Positions 33,315 to 46,803 of a DNA stretch of 64,000 nt are shown in pieces. The stretch is from contig JAJJXM010000006.1 in the NCBI GenBank assembly GCA_024516155.1, positions 930,001 to 994,000 on the forward strand. Direction: 5' to 3'. The notes under the pieces were generated by a model. It had not been told where the DNA came from. It did no database searches and worked only from the letters and a program-made list of their open reading frames with translations. Position 1 is the first letter of the stretch. Each line of letters starts with the position of its first letter. Origin of the DNA: Pyronema omphalodes. Taxonomy: Eukaryota > Ascomycota > Pezizomycetes > Pezizales > Pyronemataceae. Made by a program: the position numbers and the translations under genes.

Positions 33315-36300
33315 GCTGTTAAATTGTGGTATGGTGATGATTTCGGAACGAATGTAGGAGGTTTAAGATCGAAATCAGTCTGGTCGAAACAGAACTTTTT
33401 TTTTGCAAATGGTTGGCTTTTCTGTCCAATTTGTGGTATATTCAGGCTGAGGGACCTTCCTCAACTATATACGATTCTGGTGTGTGGTTGTTCCATCGAT
33501 TGTGCGTCATTCCCCATGCGTGAAGCGACCGAGTCGCGCATAGAGGCAGAGAGCATACTGGCCCTGTTGCTTTATCCCTGTCACTAAGCTAGCTAGCTGC
33601 CTGCTACACACGTATGGTTGGGGACGCCCTTGACCTGCACAAAATCTGGGTGATGCACCAACTCCTAAGGCTCACAATAGCCACATGTGTGCATAAAATT
33701 AGCTCTTTGGGATTTATCGAGCGAATGAAATACTAGAGGATCCAAGAGCTAAATGTTTGTAAAGGGGGGTGGGCAGCAGAGTAGTAGGCCGTAGAAAAAA
33801 CGTGATTTGTGAGCAACTTCCGGGAATTTGGTGAAAATGTCTAGCCAGGGGTATCCATGAATGTTGCACTAATCCGAGCCAGACAGTAACAGTGCTGACA
33901 TCAAAGTATGAAGAAACAAACATACAGATAAATGAAGAGAGGCATGAATTGACGAGGAATATAATATGAAGGAATCCGGGCAGGAAAAAAATAATAGCAA
34001 CATAAACCATGAGTATAATCATGAAGAATTATACCAGAATTGAATACTTGAGGTTTCAGCATCAGCTTCCAAGTCATGGTCAGATATTCGATATCTTGGA
34101 ATGTTTCTTTGATTTTGCTGAGTGTCCCTACGGTAGTGGACATGTTTTGCATTAAAAACAGCAGAACTCAATACTACTTGCATCAAAAGCCCTCCTAATC
34201 CCACTGGAGTTGTCTGGTGTATCTCATCTTCATTCTTCGTCTCTTCACAAACAAGGGCAGTGAATTCTGGATTGACCAAGTATTCCACAGTGTTTTATAG
34301 ACACTCCTTCTCTCTCAAATCCCGTTATCCATTTGTGGAATCTCCGGTGACATAGCATAGTTGCCAACGTGGAGCTTCGGAGGACCGGGAAACGGATCAA
34401 CGAACGAATAGCTCCCGAAGAACACGGCGATACAATCAGTGTAATAATTTCTCAGTACCAATCAATGGAAATAGTGGGAAATAATCAGATACGGATTCTG
34501 GTAAAGGTATAAGGATGGTAGTTATCAAATAATAAATGGGGAGTTAACATTCTGGGGATTTCCGAGCGGGGTGGGGAAGCTCTATCGAGCTCAAGCTCGG
34601 TAGGAGCTCTGGAAAACCTCAGCACAGCACAAAACCTAAGGACCAATTATTTAATTTTTTATTTACAATGGCAAATCCAGAATTACCAGAAAATCTTTTA
34701 AAAAAAAAGAAAATGGGCCAAAGATTTACAGAGTAGTGATCAAGAATGGTGATCAATAGTGGTTGCGATGCGATTGTTTTGTGAGGCAGCACACCCAGCA
34801 ACCAATGCAACAAAAAAATCACCATGACTCAGCAACCTTCGGAGTAAAGCACCTTATGTCACCCACCAGGGACAATGTCCGTGGAGACTTACTTTGGGTC
34901 CATGTGTCCCTAACCATAAACTAACTAATGATGCAGCCCACAGGAGCGAAAACTTTGGTGTGCAGCTCCGCAATCCTTGATGAAAAGCCCACTAGTCACC
35001 GTGCAGGGTGGCTTGTGCTGAGGCAAAATGCAACAGACGATGCATGATGCACGAACAGAGGAGGGTAAAATACAGTACAGACATACAGGTGGGATGGGAT
35101 GGAATGGGAAACAAGTTAAGGATTTCGGGAGGAAAAGAAAACATACATACGAACGTTTATCTGTTCCTCATCGTCATGTCTATCTTATGTAGTCACGGGA
35201 GAGAAAATGTGGCGGGAGAGACTGACGGATATCGCGAAGGCGTTTTTTGATTGCATCATGTTTTTTGAAACTGCTTCATGCTCAGATTAATGTCCTATTT
35301 GAGATTATGGTAGTGATGGTTTCGATCTGAATAGATCAACCACAAACGCTCGAAAAATACCAAGAAATATTTCCTTGTCATGGGGAATTCGATTGCATAT
35401 TTGGCTGTGATTATTTACATAATTTACCATCGAATGCTGTGTTTCAGGTCCTATTGCCAATTCATAGACTATCGAAAATTAGTATCGATTGAGTACAGGC
35501 TCTGCAGAAACAATTGAGCAAATAACGCTTGTCTATGTATGTATTCCTCCTCCTCATGGTTATCTCACTTCCCAGCTGCCAAAAGCAGCAACTCGAAAAC
35601 TCCACAAAATCCGAAGTCAACGAAGTTGACAAAGCCCTTCCACAAAGCCCATCACTCCGGACTCCTCAGCCGTATATCGCAAAAGACCCTGCCAAGTAGA
35701 TCGGCAGTAACCTTACCATCGTCGCAGTTGAGTATCTGTTTCGGATTTCCAGGGTCCTTTCGCAAAGCGTTCGGAAACCAGGGAAAGTCTCTGCGGTCTG
35801 CAAATGATATTCCAAGTTTTCCTAGCGAACTGAACCCGAGAACTTAAGATCCACCACCAGAAATACGATCCCGCTGAAGAATACAGACTAGAGTAGATAT
35901 AGTCCCTCTAAGTATACCAATACCAGCCTTGCTTTGATTAGATCTATTTTGCCCGGTACATATGTAGCATGCGTACTTTTAACCAAGGCGCGACTTCAAC
36001 TAAGGAAACTACACCAAAGGAATGCATAGCGCTCTTTCTTCAACCTTTTACGCTGGCTGCTGGTACGTAACCCCATGTCGCTTTAGCATGCAAGACGCGG
36101 GAACTCGAAACGACAGTAATAGCGGCGTGGGCGAAGGGAGGGAAACGAAGTGGATCTCTAATTTGCGTCGGAATTTGTCAGCCTTGGAGCTCAGAGTTAG
36201 CCTTCGTCTAGGGTGTTTTGATGAAGATTTCACAAAACAATTACATACGAAACATAAAGTTCTCTGGATAGATATGATAAAGTTTTTTCATCTGGTTTGT

Positions 36301-37737
36301 TGAAGAGTTATTCAGAATTTTGATTGTTACGTTGTTTCGTTGTTTCGTTGCTTCGTTGTTTTGTTTCTCACTATGGCTTTCCTAGATATGTACATGATAT
36401 ACCCAAGACTACCAAGGTTGTACTCTAGATACATACATCGATCTGTGACCTAACTGATGCTACCTCTCTTTCTGTGTCCCGAAACCACCACCACCACTAC
36501 CACCACCACTACCACCACCACCACAACCTTTCTCCCGATATCATCGATCCAGTAACAACAATACCATGCGTTGAATCTCTCCCGATCATAACCGTACAGC
36601 GGGTTTTCAATTGCGTCAATTACAGTGGAGCATGGAAAAGCGGCTTCACCATGACCTACAAGTTGAGGACCCAGAATTGAATTCCATAGTACCTAGTGCC
36701 TGACAGTAGAAGTAACTAAAGGGAATCCGGCAAAAGGCAGCTTAGCCAGAGCTTGCTTGGACAAGCTGTAATTAAATTTCAATGTCAACCGCTCTACATA
36801 CTCTCGCTGCACAGTTTTTTGCCCTTGGTGTCCTTTATACGCTTTGTTGCCTGTTGCCTGTTGCCTGTTGCCTGTTGCCTGTTGCCTGTTGCCTGTTGCT
36901 TGTTGCCTGCTTGCTGTGCTGTGCTGTGCTGTTGTTACACCTGCGGGGTTCCCCCTACAGGTTCGGACATAAACAGAATGCATATGTATCACTACTGTAT
37001 ACCTTGGTCTTGATAGAAGAAAGGCTCGCGATGAGGATGGATGGATAATGGATTACTATACTACTAGTGCGTCCGCAATAGCAAGACAGCTGGTTGGAGA
37101 TTGCTGTACGTTCGCGGCAATCCTGGCTATTTCGTTATGATTGGATCAATGATTTATTTTATTTCCGCGTCAATATGTAAACGATGCTATGAAACCAGAG
37201 GATACTTTCCAATATCATTCCCTCACATATCACCTCAATGAGGGGAAAGGTAAAATGTTGACTACATAACCGGTAAAAATGTGAACGGGTACCTCACAGT
37301 ATGGGATGGATGCTATGGGATAGTATGGTATGGTGAAGTATGCCTTGACTTGGTCGTTAGAAGTGTGATCCCCGGGCTCCCTGCGTTCTTCCTTCATGCC
37401 CTGGCTACATAGTCTCCACCACCGGAATTAACTTGAGATCTCACGATCAATTGCATAAATTAGTATTCCATCAAACCATGACTAGAGTAAGATGAATAGT
37501 TTTTTTTTTAACCCTACATACGGACCATCACACCTTTTCTGCCGTTTGCGGGGTGATGGTAGGTGGTTTGGTGCGCCCGCCGCTCCTGGTAGTCAGCGTC
37601 AGTCAGAAGCATGAAAAACAATGAGAAGAGGAAAAGAAAAAGCAATATTTCTTCATATTTTTTTTTCTTTGGTTTTGAGGTGATGGTGGTGGGCCTGCTG
37701 GTTTGTGGATGCCGCCTGTCAATTCTATGTCTCAGTT

Positions 37738-37740
<3 letters not shown>
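33315..37740. other. Gene-free flank upstream of the C2H2 gene
   Basis: 4.4 kb of presumed promoter, leader and intergenic DNA. Open frames of 60-102 codons are scattered on both strands without recognisable domains. Repeats include a CCACCA/CTACCA block near 36484-36524 and a TTGCCTG heptamer array. Confidence 0.4.
36847..36909. repeat. TTGCCTG heptamer array
   Basis: Seven perfect TTGCCTG copies, then TTGCTTG and another TTGCCTG, followed by a short CTGTG array (36913-36932). All three frames stay open across it on both strands, which creates several spurious ORFs. Confidence 0.95.

Positions 37741-37768
<28 letters not shown>
37741..37768. repeat. T28 homopolymer
   Basis: Uninterrupted run of 28 T after GTTGGA. 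Could be the trace of a retroposed poly-A tail on the minus strand or simple slippage; no element body was recognised beside it. Confidence 0.85.
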
Positions 37769-40700
37769 CCTTTACTGCTTGCTGCGCTTCAGTGCGCTTC
37801 CCTAGGTTCGCGAATTTTCAAAGCTTCGCGATCCCCGAATGCGTCTGGGTCCGGTGGTGCAGATGGCTGTTTCTGCTATCTGCTTCCACGTTCGGTGGAA
37901 TTACTTTACCCCGCCGATAATTGGGGGGAGGGGAACGGAGGAAGGAAGGAAGCAACCAAGCAAGTCACATCCCACTCCACCCATCGAGATCTTGTTGCCT
38001 GCCCAGCATGGGGAAATTTGAATCCGTCGTGGTTGAGTTCTCCCTAGGTTCGGTCTTTACCGTGCAAGACGCAGGGCTGATACGGGCCCCGAGAAAAATG
38101 TCCGGTTGTCTCAAGCGTCAACCGATGATTGGACGGGCGTAACCTCCGGCCATCAGAAAATGGATCGAACGCTTAGTCCCGATGAGCCGCACCCACTCCA
38201 GGGCTCGTATTAGCGGGAATTCTAAACCCACCATCCAAATTAAGGAAACGTCAAGTGCAACGCAAGTCAAGACTCACCTCGTCAACCACATTGTTGTCGA
38301 TAATTTTTCGTCAATCCCGTTGCAAGCAAATTCCCATGTTGACAACTCGCGGAAGATGTTCCCTCCGTACCCGCTGGCTGCGTAATGGTTACGTCTTGAC
38401 TATTTAGGTTTAGTGGGGAAATGTCCCTTAATCACAGGGGATTTCATCGCAGGTACCGGTATGTACCTGCTCGATACACAATATCGTTTGTCTTGTCGCT
38501 GTAAAGTGAGGAGTTTTCTGTCAACCCCACCTCCCCACTCGTTCTCCTCCTAAAATCATCACAGCGCATGAAAATGGGAATGAAAAAGCGTGTGCCAAAC
38601 GCAATAGCGACTGCATAAAAAACCGCACTTAATACTCACCGAAAATATGGCTGCTATGGTTGAGTGAGATTTTATGAAGGTACTTTGGCTTCATCTGCCG
38701 TTCGTAGTTCGGTGAACGTCGTTACTTGCAGCATCAAACCAGAAGGAATCAGGGATCATGGCTTGGGAAACAACTTCTTTAGACATCTCTGGTATAATCC
38801 ATCTACGTCGGTGGATGTACCTTCCCAGAAAACACCAGTGGACATCTCCCGCCCCTGCGTCGGAAGTACCACGAGAAGTCACTTATCTTCGACTATCTTC
38901 CCTTAGCTGCACTCTATAGACGAAGCAAGAGATGCAAAGGGACCTAAAAAAAAATAGAATAAACGATCTAACGAAAGTTTGAAAAAAAGAAGGATGGCGC
39001 TAAGAAAAAGTAGGTACATACATGAACCTTGATATGCAGACTTGCTGATAAGTCGTGGTTTTTTAGTTACCCCTAGCTAGTAAATATGCAGTTGTTAGTA
39101 CTATTCGCCAGTGCGAAGCTACGTGCTTTTCCCTACATAACTGTAGCGTTTGTATCTAGTACGTAGCTTGAACTGCTGTTGTGTCTGTGGGGAGGTTGCG
39201 GTTGTGGACCTGTGGTTGCGGTGCAACGCTTGCAACGTCAGAAACGCCTGAATAGTAACACTTGTAACATACAGCAACCCCAGTTGATCTGCCATCATGC
39301 CTAACAAAAGTGCCGTGTTTTACCTACTCTAAATACATATGCCTTTCTTTTTATCTGAAATCGCATGCGAGGGAAGAAAGAAGAAAGCCTAATGAAACTA
39401 ACTTTCATTAGGTTATAAGCTGTAAATTTCCCTGAAATCTTGATTCAACACTAATACTTTAAAGTGAGACATCTTTTCGAAGCTTCGAGTTGATTACTCT
39501 CTACCCTCTTCATACTAAATAATAGACAGGGGATGGTAGGGCCCACTTTTACTACTACTATGTATCCTACTACATCAGAGAGCTACTAGTCGTCGACAGG
39601 AAATTGTGATCGCGATACCCTACTATCTCTAGTTTCAACGTCTCCGGACGTTACTTCCTAGACTCATTCTTGGTGGAGTAGTTGTAGTATCCATGGCCAA
39701 GTTTTTGTCAGTGGTCTCGAGATATGTCAGAGGTTGGCACGGCGTTTGAACACGTTGATCGATCTATCAAAGGTGTATCGATTCCTTCCATGTGTTCCGA
39801 TTTCCGATCAGAGAAAGTGGGTCTTCGGTCTTAACCGTCTTGCAAAAAAAAAAAAAAACGTTGATCTTTTTTTTGCTCCTCATTCCTCTCGGATCAATAA
39901 TGAACTCGGACCCAAATGTAGAAGCGGTGGATAGACATCCTAATACCCGTGTATGGTATGTTTGAAGTTTTCTTTGTTATGCACAAAAGGGAGGTTGTTG
40001 TCACGAGATGCTTAGGGCTGGGGTTGGGCAGGGCTCTTTTTGTTGGCTTGAAGATTCCACTGGAAGTCCCAGGGGTTTGTATGCGTTGCTCACAGATGAG
40101 ATAGGCATCCATGCGTTGTCTTGTTTACCAAAGGGCGTAGCTGCTATCAACGTCTATCAATTAATATTCAAGGGTTAATATCCAATATCCAACCTTTGTC
40201 CTCGCCGTCTTAGCTTTCCAACTGCCGCAGTAGGTGCATAACCCTGATCCGTTGGGATCTTAAAGCCCAAATCTACTAACAGATATACATGTTATGATGG
40301 ACCAATCCAAAACTTCCAACGGTTTATCTAACAAATAAGCAAATAATACAACTATTATCCTAACCTTTCCCTGTGAACTAGGGAACTGCAAATAGATTTG
40401 GAAAAAACAAACTCCGTTCGCATTCATTTCACAGTTGATGTCACTATGTATGCATCACAGTTCACTTCTACATAAACCTATTATGTTGACACCTCTATGG
40501 AAAGAAACGCGCCCATCAATGCTGGTAGCGTGGAGTAGGCCAATTGGTTACCAGAATGCGTGGTACTAGCCGGGTTTTTATTACTAGCCTCTTGGAAAAG
40601 GTAGCGTGCAGGGACCAAGGCTTGCCAATACAATATTTGAAAGCACGTTTTTGTAAATATTCGAGGCTGAATACAGAGGCTCACTTAGCCTCTTGTAGTA

Positions 40701-43663
40701 GCTCTAGACCTGTCGTGGTTAGCGCCGTTGCAGTTTACTACCAAGTTTTGACCAACAGCAATTATTAGTCTCTCAACATCACTCATATTGTCACTTCTCG
40801 GACGCTCAGTCATTAATAATTTACTATATACCACTCGTATTGTCTGTATGGCAGTATTAGCTAGTATAAAAATTGGAGATAACCACTAAAACCTTAAATC
40901 TCTTCGACTCACGAACTTACTCGAAATTTCGATACAAAGTCAAATTATTCTACTCAGCTTGAGCCATTTCATCATTTACTCCAATAAAAATTCAATAATT
41001 TGTTTTTCCATTGATGACCAAATTACTAGCTTGTTTCGCTCCCGTCATCCTTGCCACATTACCTCGTCTAAGTGTCTCCATGATAATTGAGGACCCTGGT
41101 AAGGCCGTAACGCACCTCCACCTGGTACGCCCTTGTTCATCTATGGAATGGCTTTAACGTCGGTGCTCAATTCCTGAGATCTCAATTACGATTCGGCTCT
41201 AAAAGCTACTATGGCGAATTTGGCTTAACACCATCACATCCGCTATGATCCCATAAATTCAGGTGTTGGTTGTATGGCTGGAAAGTTGGGGTCTCCGCGT
41301 CCGTGACGTAAGTTTGCAGACGCTGGTGCCTGGGATCATCTTTAGGTTTTCAGCTAGGGTTCCCGGATCGGCAGAAACGGAGTGTAGGCTTGGGTTGATG
41401 GAGCTAGATAGGGATTCATGGAGCCCGGGGTTCAACCACACATTGTATTATTTCCCCTGCGAATTGCGTATGGAGAACAACGACTACTCCTCCCCAGGTT
41501 AAACATTCCAATGTTCTGTGACGAATGCCAGGGAGTGGGGTAAGGCAGTAAATGCAAGGTTTGAGCACAGAAGCACAGAAGTACATAGGAAGTATTCGAT
41601 ATAATGGTCACCGGGATGGCCAAAGGGGCTTCAATTCTTCCGTACTACCACAGTCAAAGTAAAGATATGCATTTATACATAGAGGGTTACACAAATTATG
41701 TTGCAGCTGATATGTAGCCAGTGATATACACAGACTGAGAAACCATACATAACAAGCAATAGATAGAATAGACAGTAGGTAGGACGACCATCACAGGAAA
41801 GGTAAAGAGAGCATGAAGCGGTATGAACTCAGTTGGTTGACACACCCGGTCTTCTTGGCCCTGTCGGAGCAACAGAGTGGTGTCCCGCTACCGAATCCGC
41901 CTACGGTCCTTGATCTTCCCATCGCTCCCAGCTCCCTGACGTTCGGCTCGGCACACCGCACTACTACTAACTCGCCGTATATACATAGCCCTGGAGTTTG
42001 CCGCTCCTTGATCTACTCCGCCTAATTAATTAGAGCTTTAGCCACATGTGCCACGGGTTTTCAGTCCGGCCGGGGGGTGATGGTGGTGGTAGGGGAGCCA
42101 CAATTACGGTTGCCTACATATCCGCCTATTTGTCCGGGCATCTATCTATTCGCCTCTAGCTAAACCCGCGCACGCGGCGTGTCTATATCGAGATACATTG
42201 GTTTATCACATTCGTGATCATCAGGGAACGAATAACTAATATCGACTTTCGTCCATCACTTTATGTCGATTACATATGCTGATCTTTTATGGGCAAAAGT
42301 TACTGGCATGTACCTTGAAGCCCTGAAGAATGTCAAGCCCCAATGAAAAAGGTACAAAGCTAAGGTCAGGGTATGTATATCTTGGCGTTTTACGGAGGCG
42401 GCGCGGGGAGCTCGTCGGGATACACGGCCATCCGTATATACCCGCGGACGGTGATTTAACATGTCTCTATGTACCGGCCATTTTTGATGCCTTCGTCTCG
42501 CCTTCGGCAAGCTTTATTTTGGGATTGGGTGATGATATTACGAAAACTGCCGGAGTGCTACAAGAAGTCCATACAAGCATGCCGAGTTACTGGAATCTAA
42601 TAGGTGCAGGATGAGATCTAAATATTAACTTGCCTACCAACTCTACTATTTCTACCTAGCTAGTGTAAACTCAAACCAGACGTTGCATGCCCGGCGGTGT
42701 CAAACCAGTTAAAACGTTGACGTTTTATCTTTGTAAATTGTAGGTAAGCTTGAAGTCAAAAATAAAAATAAAAAATAAAAAACTGCCCTTTACTCTTTGG
42801 GCTTTAACTTCATCCGCACCGCATCGCAGCATCTCTATCTAACCGGCTACATTCCGTCGCCTGCGGGGGAAACGGAAGCTCCGCCGCCTATGCCACCTCC
42901 CCCCCCGTCGCCCACCCCATCAGGCAGCAAGAACATCTGCCGTCAGACCGAAATCCGTAACTCGGCAGATGAGCAAGAGCTATCACGGAACCGCCTGCCG
43001 TGCGGACTTCGGACCCGAAGATTGGATTGCTGCATTCTGACTCGTTCGCGAGTGATAGAGCTCCCCGGGTATACATCGGTAGTCCGTGTTTTACGAATCG
43101 AGTAATAGGCTTAAGAGCAATGTTAATCACGGAAACTTCCATTCATTCCCTTTGATTCAAATTTCAAATTCCAAACCTATTTCATTCGTTCAGTTGGTTA
43201 CGAACCATATCACGTGACGTCATACTAACGTCATACTTATTCGCAACTTCGCTGTGTCAAAGGTTAGACATAGGTCAACGCGCATATGTGCTTTGCCGAT
43301 CTGTGTAGAACTCGGGATTGTGAAATAACAGTGTCCTAGGTACATTGGGTATGTGCGGCCAGTGCATATGCAGTGCGGGGTGACATCAAAATATTCTCAT
43401 GAATTTCACCTTCGCTACGAAATAGATAGGTTAACAGATAATTGGATTAAAATAACTATGCAGGGCAGGAAGATCTTTATCAAGCACCAGCAAGCCGTCG
43501 TCATCATCATCATCATAATCATAATCAATACGTAATAAATATCATCCAAACTTTCTGTTCTGCTTCCTCTTCATCTTTCATCAACAAACTCAAATATAAA
43601 TAACCGCACTTCGAGTTCCATTTTCATGCAAATCCGACGTGGTGGATGGTCTTTCTTTTGTGA
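37769..43663. other. Intergenic, no supported gene
   Basis: 5.9 kb with only short frames (up to 102 codons), none with a domain I recognise. It holds an E-box/CRE composite at 43211-43222 and an ATC trinucleotide run near 43500-43530. The end is the 3' flank of the GST gene. Confidence 0.4.
43211..43222. promoter_or_regulatory. Overlapping E-box and CRE
   Basis: CACGTGACGTCA contains a perfect CACGTG E-box overlapping a perfect TGACGTCA palindrome (ATF/CREB site). A second AACGTCAT half-site starts 4 bp later. It lies 440 bp past the 3' end of the GST gene, away from any called promoter. Whether it is used is unknown. Confidence 0.4.
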
Positions 43664-46241
43664 TCAAGGAAGTCCACGCCCGGCATTCACTGCATTCGCA
43701 ACCTGACTTGTGTTTGGTCGGTTTTCTGCAAAAGACAAAAGAAATTAGAATTGCTGGTCGGTTGTAGTAGAGATAGCAGCAAACAAAGGGTGTGTTTGCG
43801 ATGAACCGAATAATTGTATATATGCACGGAACATTTGGAAATCTTACCCGCATAGCGTTCGTAGCTGTCAATGTACAAGACATCATCGCTTGTGGTGTTC
43901 TTCACAGCTTCAGAGCTTTCGAGTGCCTCAATCCATTTCCCAAGTCTGCTATTCTTATCTGGGAGTGGCCATCCTCGATAATGATGCAGCACCCGAGAGA
44001 TACGTAGGAACCATGGAGCCACGGATATGTCCACATAACTCATAGTCGGGCCCTGTTTTGCACCATGCGTGCGTGATTAGCGGATGCTAAACAGCCGATG
44101 GTGAGGCATGCGTCGGTTCCCGCAGTTGCTTACCAAAAAGAAGGGTCCTTCCGGATGAGATGCGTTGACGAGTTTCACGATCTGGCATGTCAGGTTAGTG
44201 GGGGGTTAATGGGTGGCAAGAGACGTGAAGGGAGAACTATGTGAAGGAATTGTGTAAATGAATGAAGCAACGGAAAAATGTTAGCAAACAGAGTGATGGC
44301 AATGACAAGCAGCAAAATTGACAGCAAAGATGAGGCTAATGATAACGGAAAACAGAAGTGGGGTATATGGGAGTGGCGATGAACGGAAGGAGGATGGTGA
44401 ACAAATGGCCAGCCAGTGATAACTGAAACTGGAAGTGGGGGCAGAGTAGAGTGGCGATGAACGGAAGGAGCATAATGAAAAAATGGACAACCGGTGATGA
44501 TAACAGAAAGTAGAAGTCGGGTATGGAGTAGAGTGGCAATGGACGGAAGGAGAATGGCGAAAAATGGATAGTCAGTGATAACAGAAAGCAAAATGCGGAT
44601 GAGGAATGGCATGATAATGAAAAGAAAGAGGGTAATAAATAGATGGGTAGGCAATGATAAAAGAAAGCAGAGGTAAAGGAGAAATAGAGGTGATAATGAA
44701 AGGAAAGAGAGGGTGGTGAACCGAGGAGACAGGTAATTATAACAGCCCATTCCTGGTTGTAAATAAACCAACCAACGCAAACAATCCTAACATAAATGCC
44801 AATAAACAACAATTGCTAACAAGCATCAATAAGGAAAACCTCAACAAGGAAAACTCGTATTGCAAAGAGTCCATCGAAGTTTTCCATCCGACAGTATCGC
44901 GACATTGAACTACTTCGCCGGGCGAAATAATTACTTCCTCGGCGGCCCGGCAAGCGGAAGGTGCAACCTGCGCACGCGATACGTGATATACGATGATCCG
45001 GCACCCGGCTAATCTCATAGTGGTGACACATGCCTGGCCATGGGCACTAAGCCTCCGAGAGTATGGTCGGGTTGAAGCGTATGGCGCTAGACCTGGTTGG
45101 GTGGGTACGAGCATCAAAACGAACACCGAGACAGCACCCAGTGGCGCGAGAAAAAGCTACCCCGCCGACATTTCTCGAGCAAGTCCTCCAGCACCTAGGC
45201 CAGCAGGGAGAACACCTTCCAACCTCCAGACTCGAGCAACTCCTGCAAACAACGCCTGGACATCGCCGAATCCCCCCCAGCAATCCAAAGCAGCCAAAAT
45301 GGAAATCCTCATCCGATGTAAAACAGCAAGAAACCAGCATCTCTAGGAAACGCCATCCATCCACTCACCTCAGCTGTCAATTCCGCAGCAAACTCAGCCT
45401 GCTTCGCCGCGTCCTGAGCCTGTAGCAATCGATAAAATCCAGGCACAATGTTACGGTTGGCCTGTTACCCCCCCCTCTACGTTAGTCTACCCATGTGTAA
45501 AAACCCGGTCACGCCGATAGATAGCGATAGCGGTTCGGCTCTTTTGGTTGTGGCGGGCTCCTACATGGTCAGCCCACAGTCGACTGTGAGCGCGCTCCCT
45601 CGGGTCCTTAGGGAAGAGGGAAGCGCCTTCGCCAAGATCCTCCAAATAGTCGAGAAGAACAGTGCTCTCGTAACATCCCCATCTACAACCCCCAATCAAC
45701 GACGTTCATCAGTCTTCGGCAGATACACAAAAAGAGAGGTATTTAGTCATGAGCGTACTCCCCGTGCTTCAACGCTGGCACCAATCCGCCGGGATTGATA
45801 TCGGTCAGCTCTTTGGGCTTTGCATACGGATCGATCTGAGAGCAATCAGTTATGACGGAGAGAGAGTAAGAATCCATGATGCATATTTAACAAACTTCAA
45901 TATATTGGTAGTCCATTCCCTTAAACTCAAGGGCGATCCATACACGTTGCACGAAGGGACTATCGCGAGATGTGCGTCAGTAGTTGCCCCGACTGATCGT
46001 TCGTTTACCCCCCCCCCATGTCGGTGGTCAATGTGAAAGACAAAATAGTCTTGCGGCGAAAACCAGATCCCACTCACCAGAAACATGATCCGAAGAGCTT
46101 CAATTCGTGTTCTTTTGACTGTTTCTTGACTGTCTGTGCAGCCTGTCCGGTCGCTTTCTTATGGTACGTTTTCTGTTGCTTCTCTTCTCCGGCGCCTGCC
46201 CCAGAAGCAGTGGCCGGGATTGACGAGGAATCGTCAGACAT
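43664..46241 (-). CDS. Omega-class-like glutathione S-transferase
   Basis: Predicted cytosolic thiol transferase/GST, 276 residues, using glutathione to reduce or conjugate substrates. Eight exons: 46241-46078, 45959-45896, 45835-45759, 45682-45565, 45461-45369, 44181-44134, 44052-43848 and 43725-43664. All joins keep frame and restore the family sequence. The thioredoxin-fold part holds KLFGSCFCPFVQRVWIALE, with the omega-type catalytic Cys55 in FCPF. NPGGLVPALKHGEWGCYEST is the glutathione-binding stretch with the cis-Pro. The helical C-terminal domain includes RLWADHANRNIVPGFYRLL and MSYVDISVAPW, and the protein ends RPNTSQVANAVNAGRGLP. The N-terminal 45 residues are a low-complexity extension. 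Intron 1 splits the Cys55 codon. Intron 5 is 1187 bp, about ten times the others, and repeat-bearing. The class is strong; the physiological substrate is unknown. Confidence 0.93.
44341..44734. repeat. Degenerate minisatellite, 77-81-bp unit, inside a GST intron
   Basis: Five copies start at about 44341, 44418, 44499, 44577 and 44656. Each begins GATAAC.GAAA, runs through AGTGG.GATGAACGGAAGGAG in the better copies and ends near ATGG..AGYCAGTG. Copies 4 and 5 are the most diverged. The minus (transcribed) strand is pyrimidine-rich. Confidence 0.8.
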
Positions 46242-46653
46242 GGTTCGAATATAAAGAAGAATGAGAAACCAATAAGAGAGAGAGCGAGAATCAAGATTGA
46301 ATTATAGACTTTGATTTTGAGAAAGAAAGATGTTTATGAAGTTTTGAAAGAATAGAGGTGTCGGAGAAGGGATGACGGGGCGGGCAACGGGAAGTGGGCA
46401 GGGCAGGGAAGGAAGTATAGAGAGAGAGAACCAAGGGCCGTCAGCGACGTGTTTGGAAGTGAGGGGAAGGGCACGGTGAGACAACTCAGAGCCTTTATGG
46501 CAGCTAAGGTGGTGCCCGCGGATCTTTAATGATGAAACCGGCCTCATTTCCCCGCTTCTTTTTCCCTCGTTATAGAAACTCGGACGTAAATCCCTCGACC
46601 TCACAGCGGAGAGACGTCTTTGGCATGACGTCCTCAACACAATTCTCTATGTA
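46242..46653. promoter_or_regulatory. Promoter and leader region of the GST gene
   Basis: 412 bp between the end of the upstream gene and the GST start, both on the minus strand. The transcribed strand is strongly C/T-rich just before the ATG. A GACGTCAT half-palindrome (46624-46631) and a second GACGTC nearby resemble ATF/AP-1-type sites, which would suit an oxidative-stress gene. The regulatory role is inferred. Confidence 0.4.
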
Positions 46654-46768
46654 TCAAGGCTGTTGAGACTTTTCCCCATCTCCCTAATTGTAGAGATTGA
46701 CACGCAGATGGGACGGAAATGAGCATTTGGGCACATATAGGTCATGGGCATTGGCCGAAGGTGAGAAA

Positions 46769-46803
<35 letters not shown>

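Noticed and set aside
36693..37048. Three overlapping ORFs across the TTGCCTG array
   Set aside because: The heptamer repeat has no stop in any frame, so the Gln/Ala/Thr or Cys/Leu/Pro repeats are artefacts.
44190..44780. 196-codon minus-strand ORF (and an overlapping 158-codon one)
   Set aside because: Both lie wholly inside the large GST intron and derive from the pyrimidine-rich minisatellite, which gives artificial Leu/Ser/Phe-rich hydrophobic sequence.
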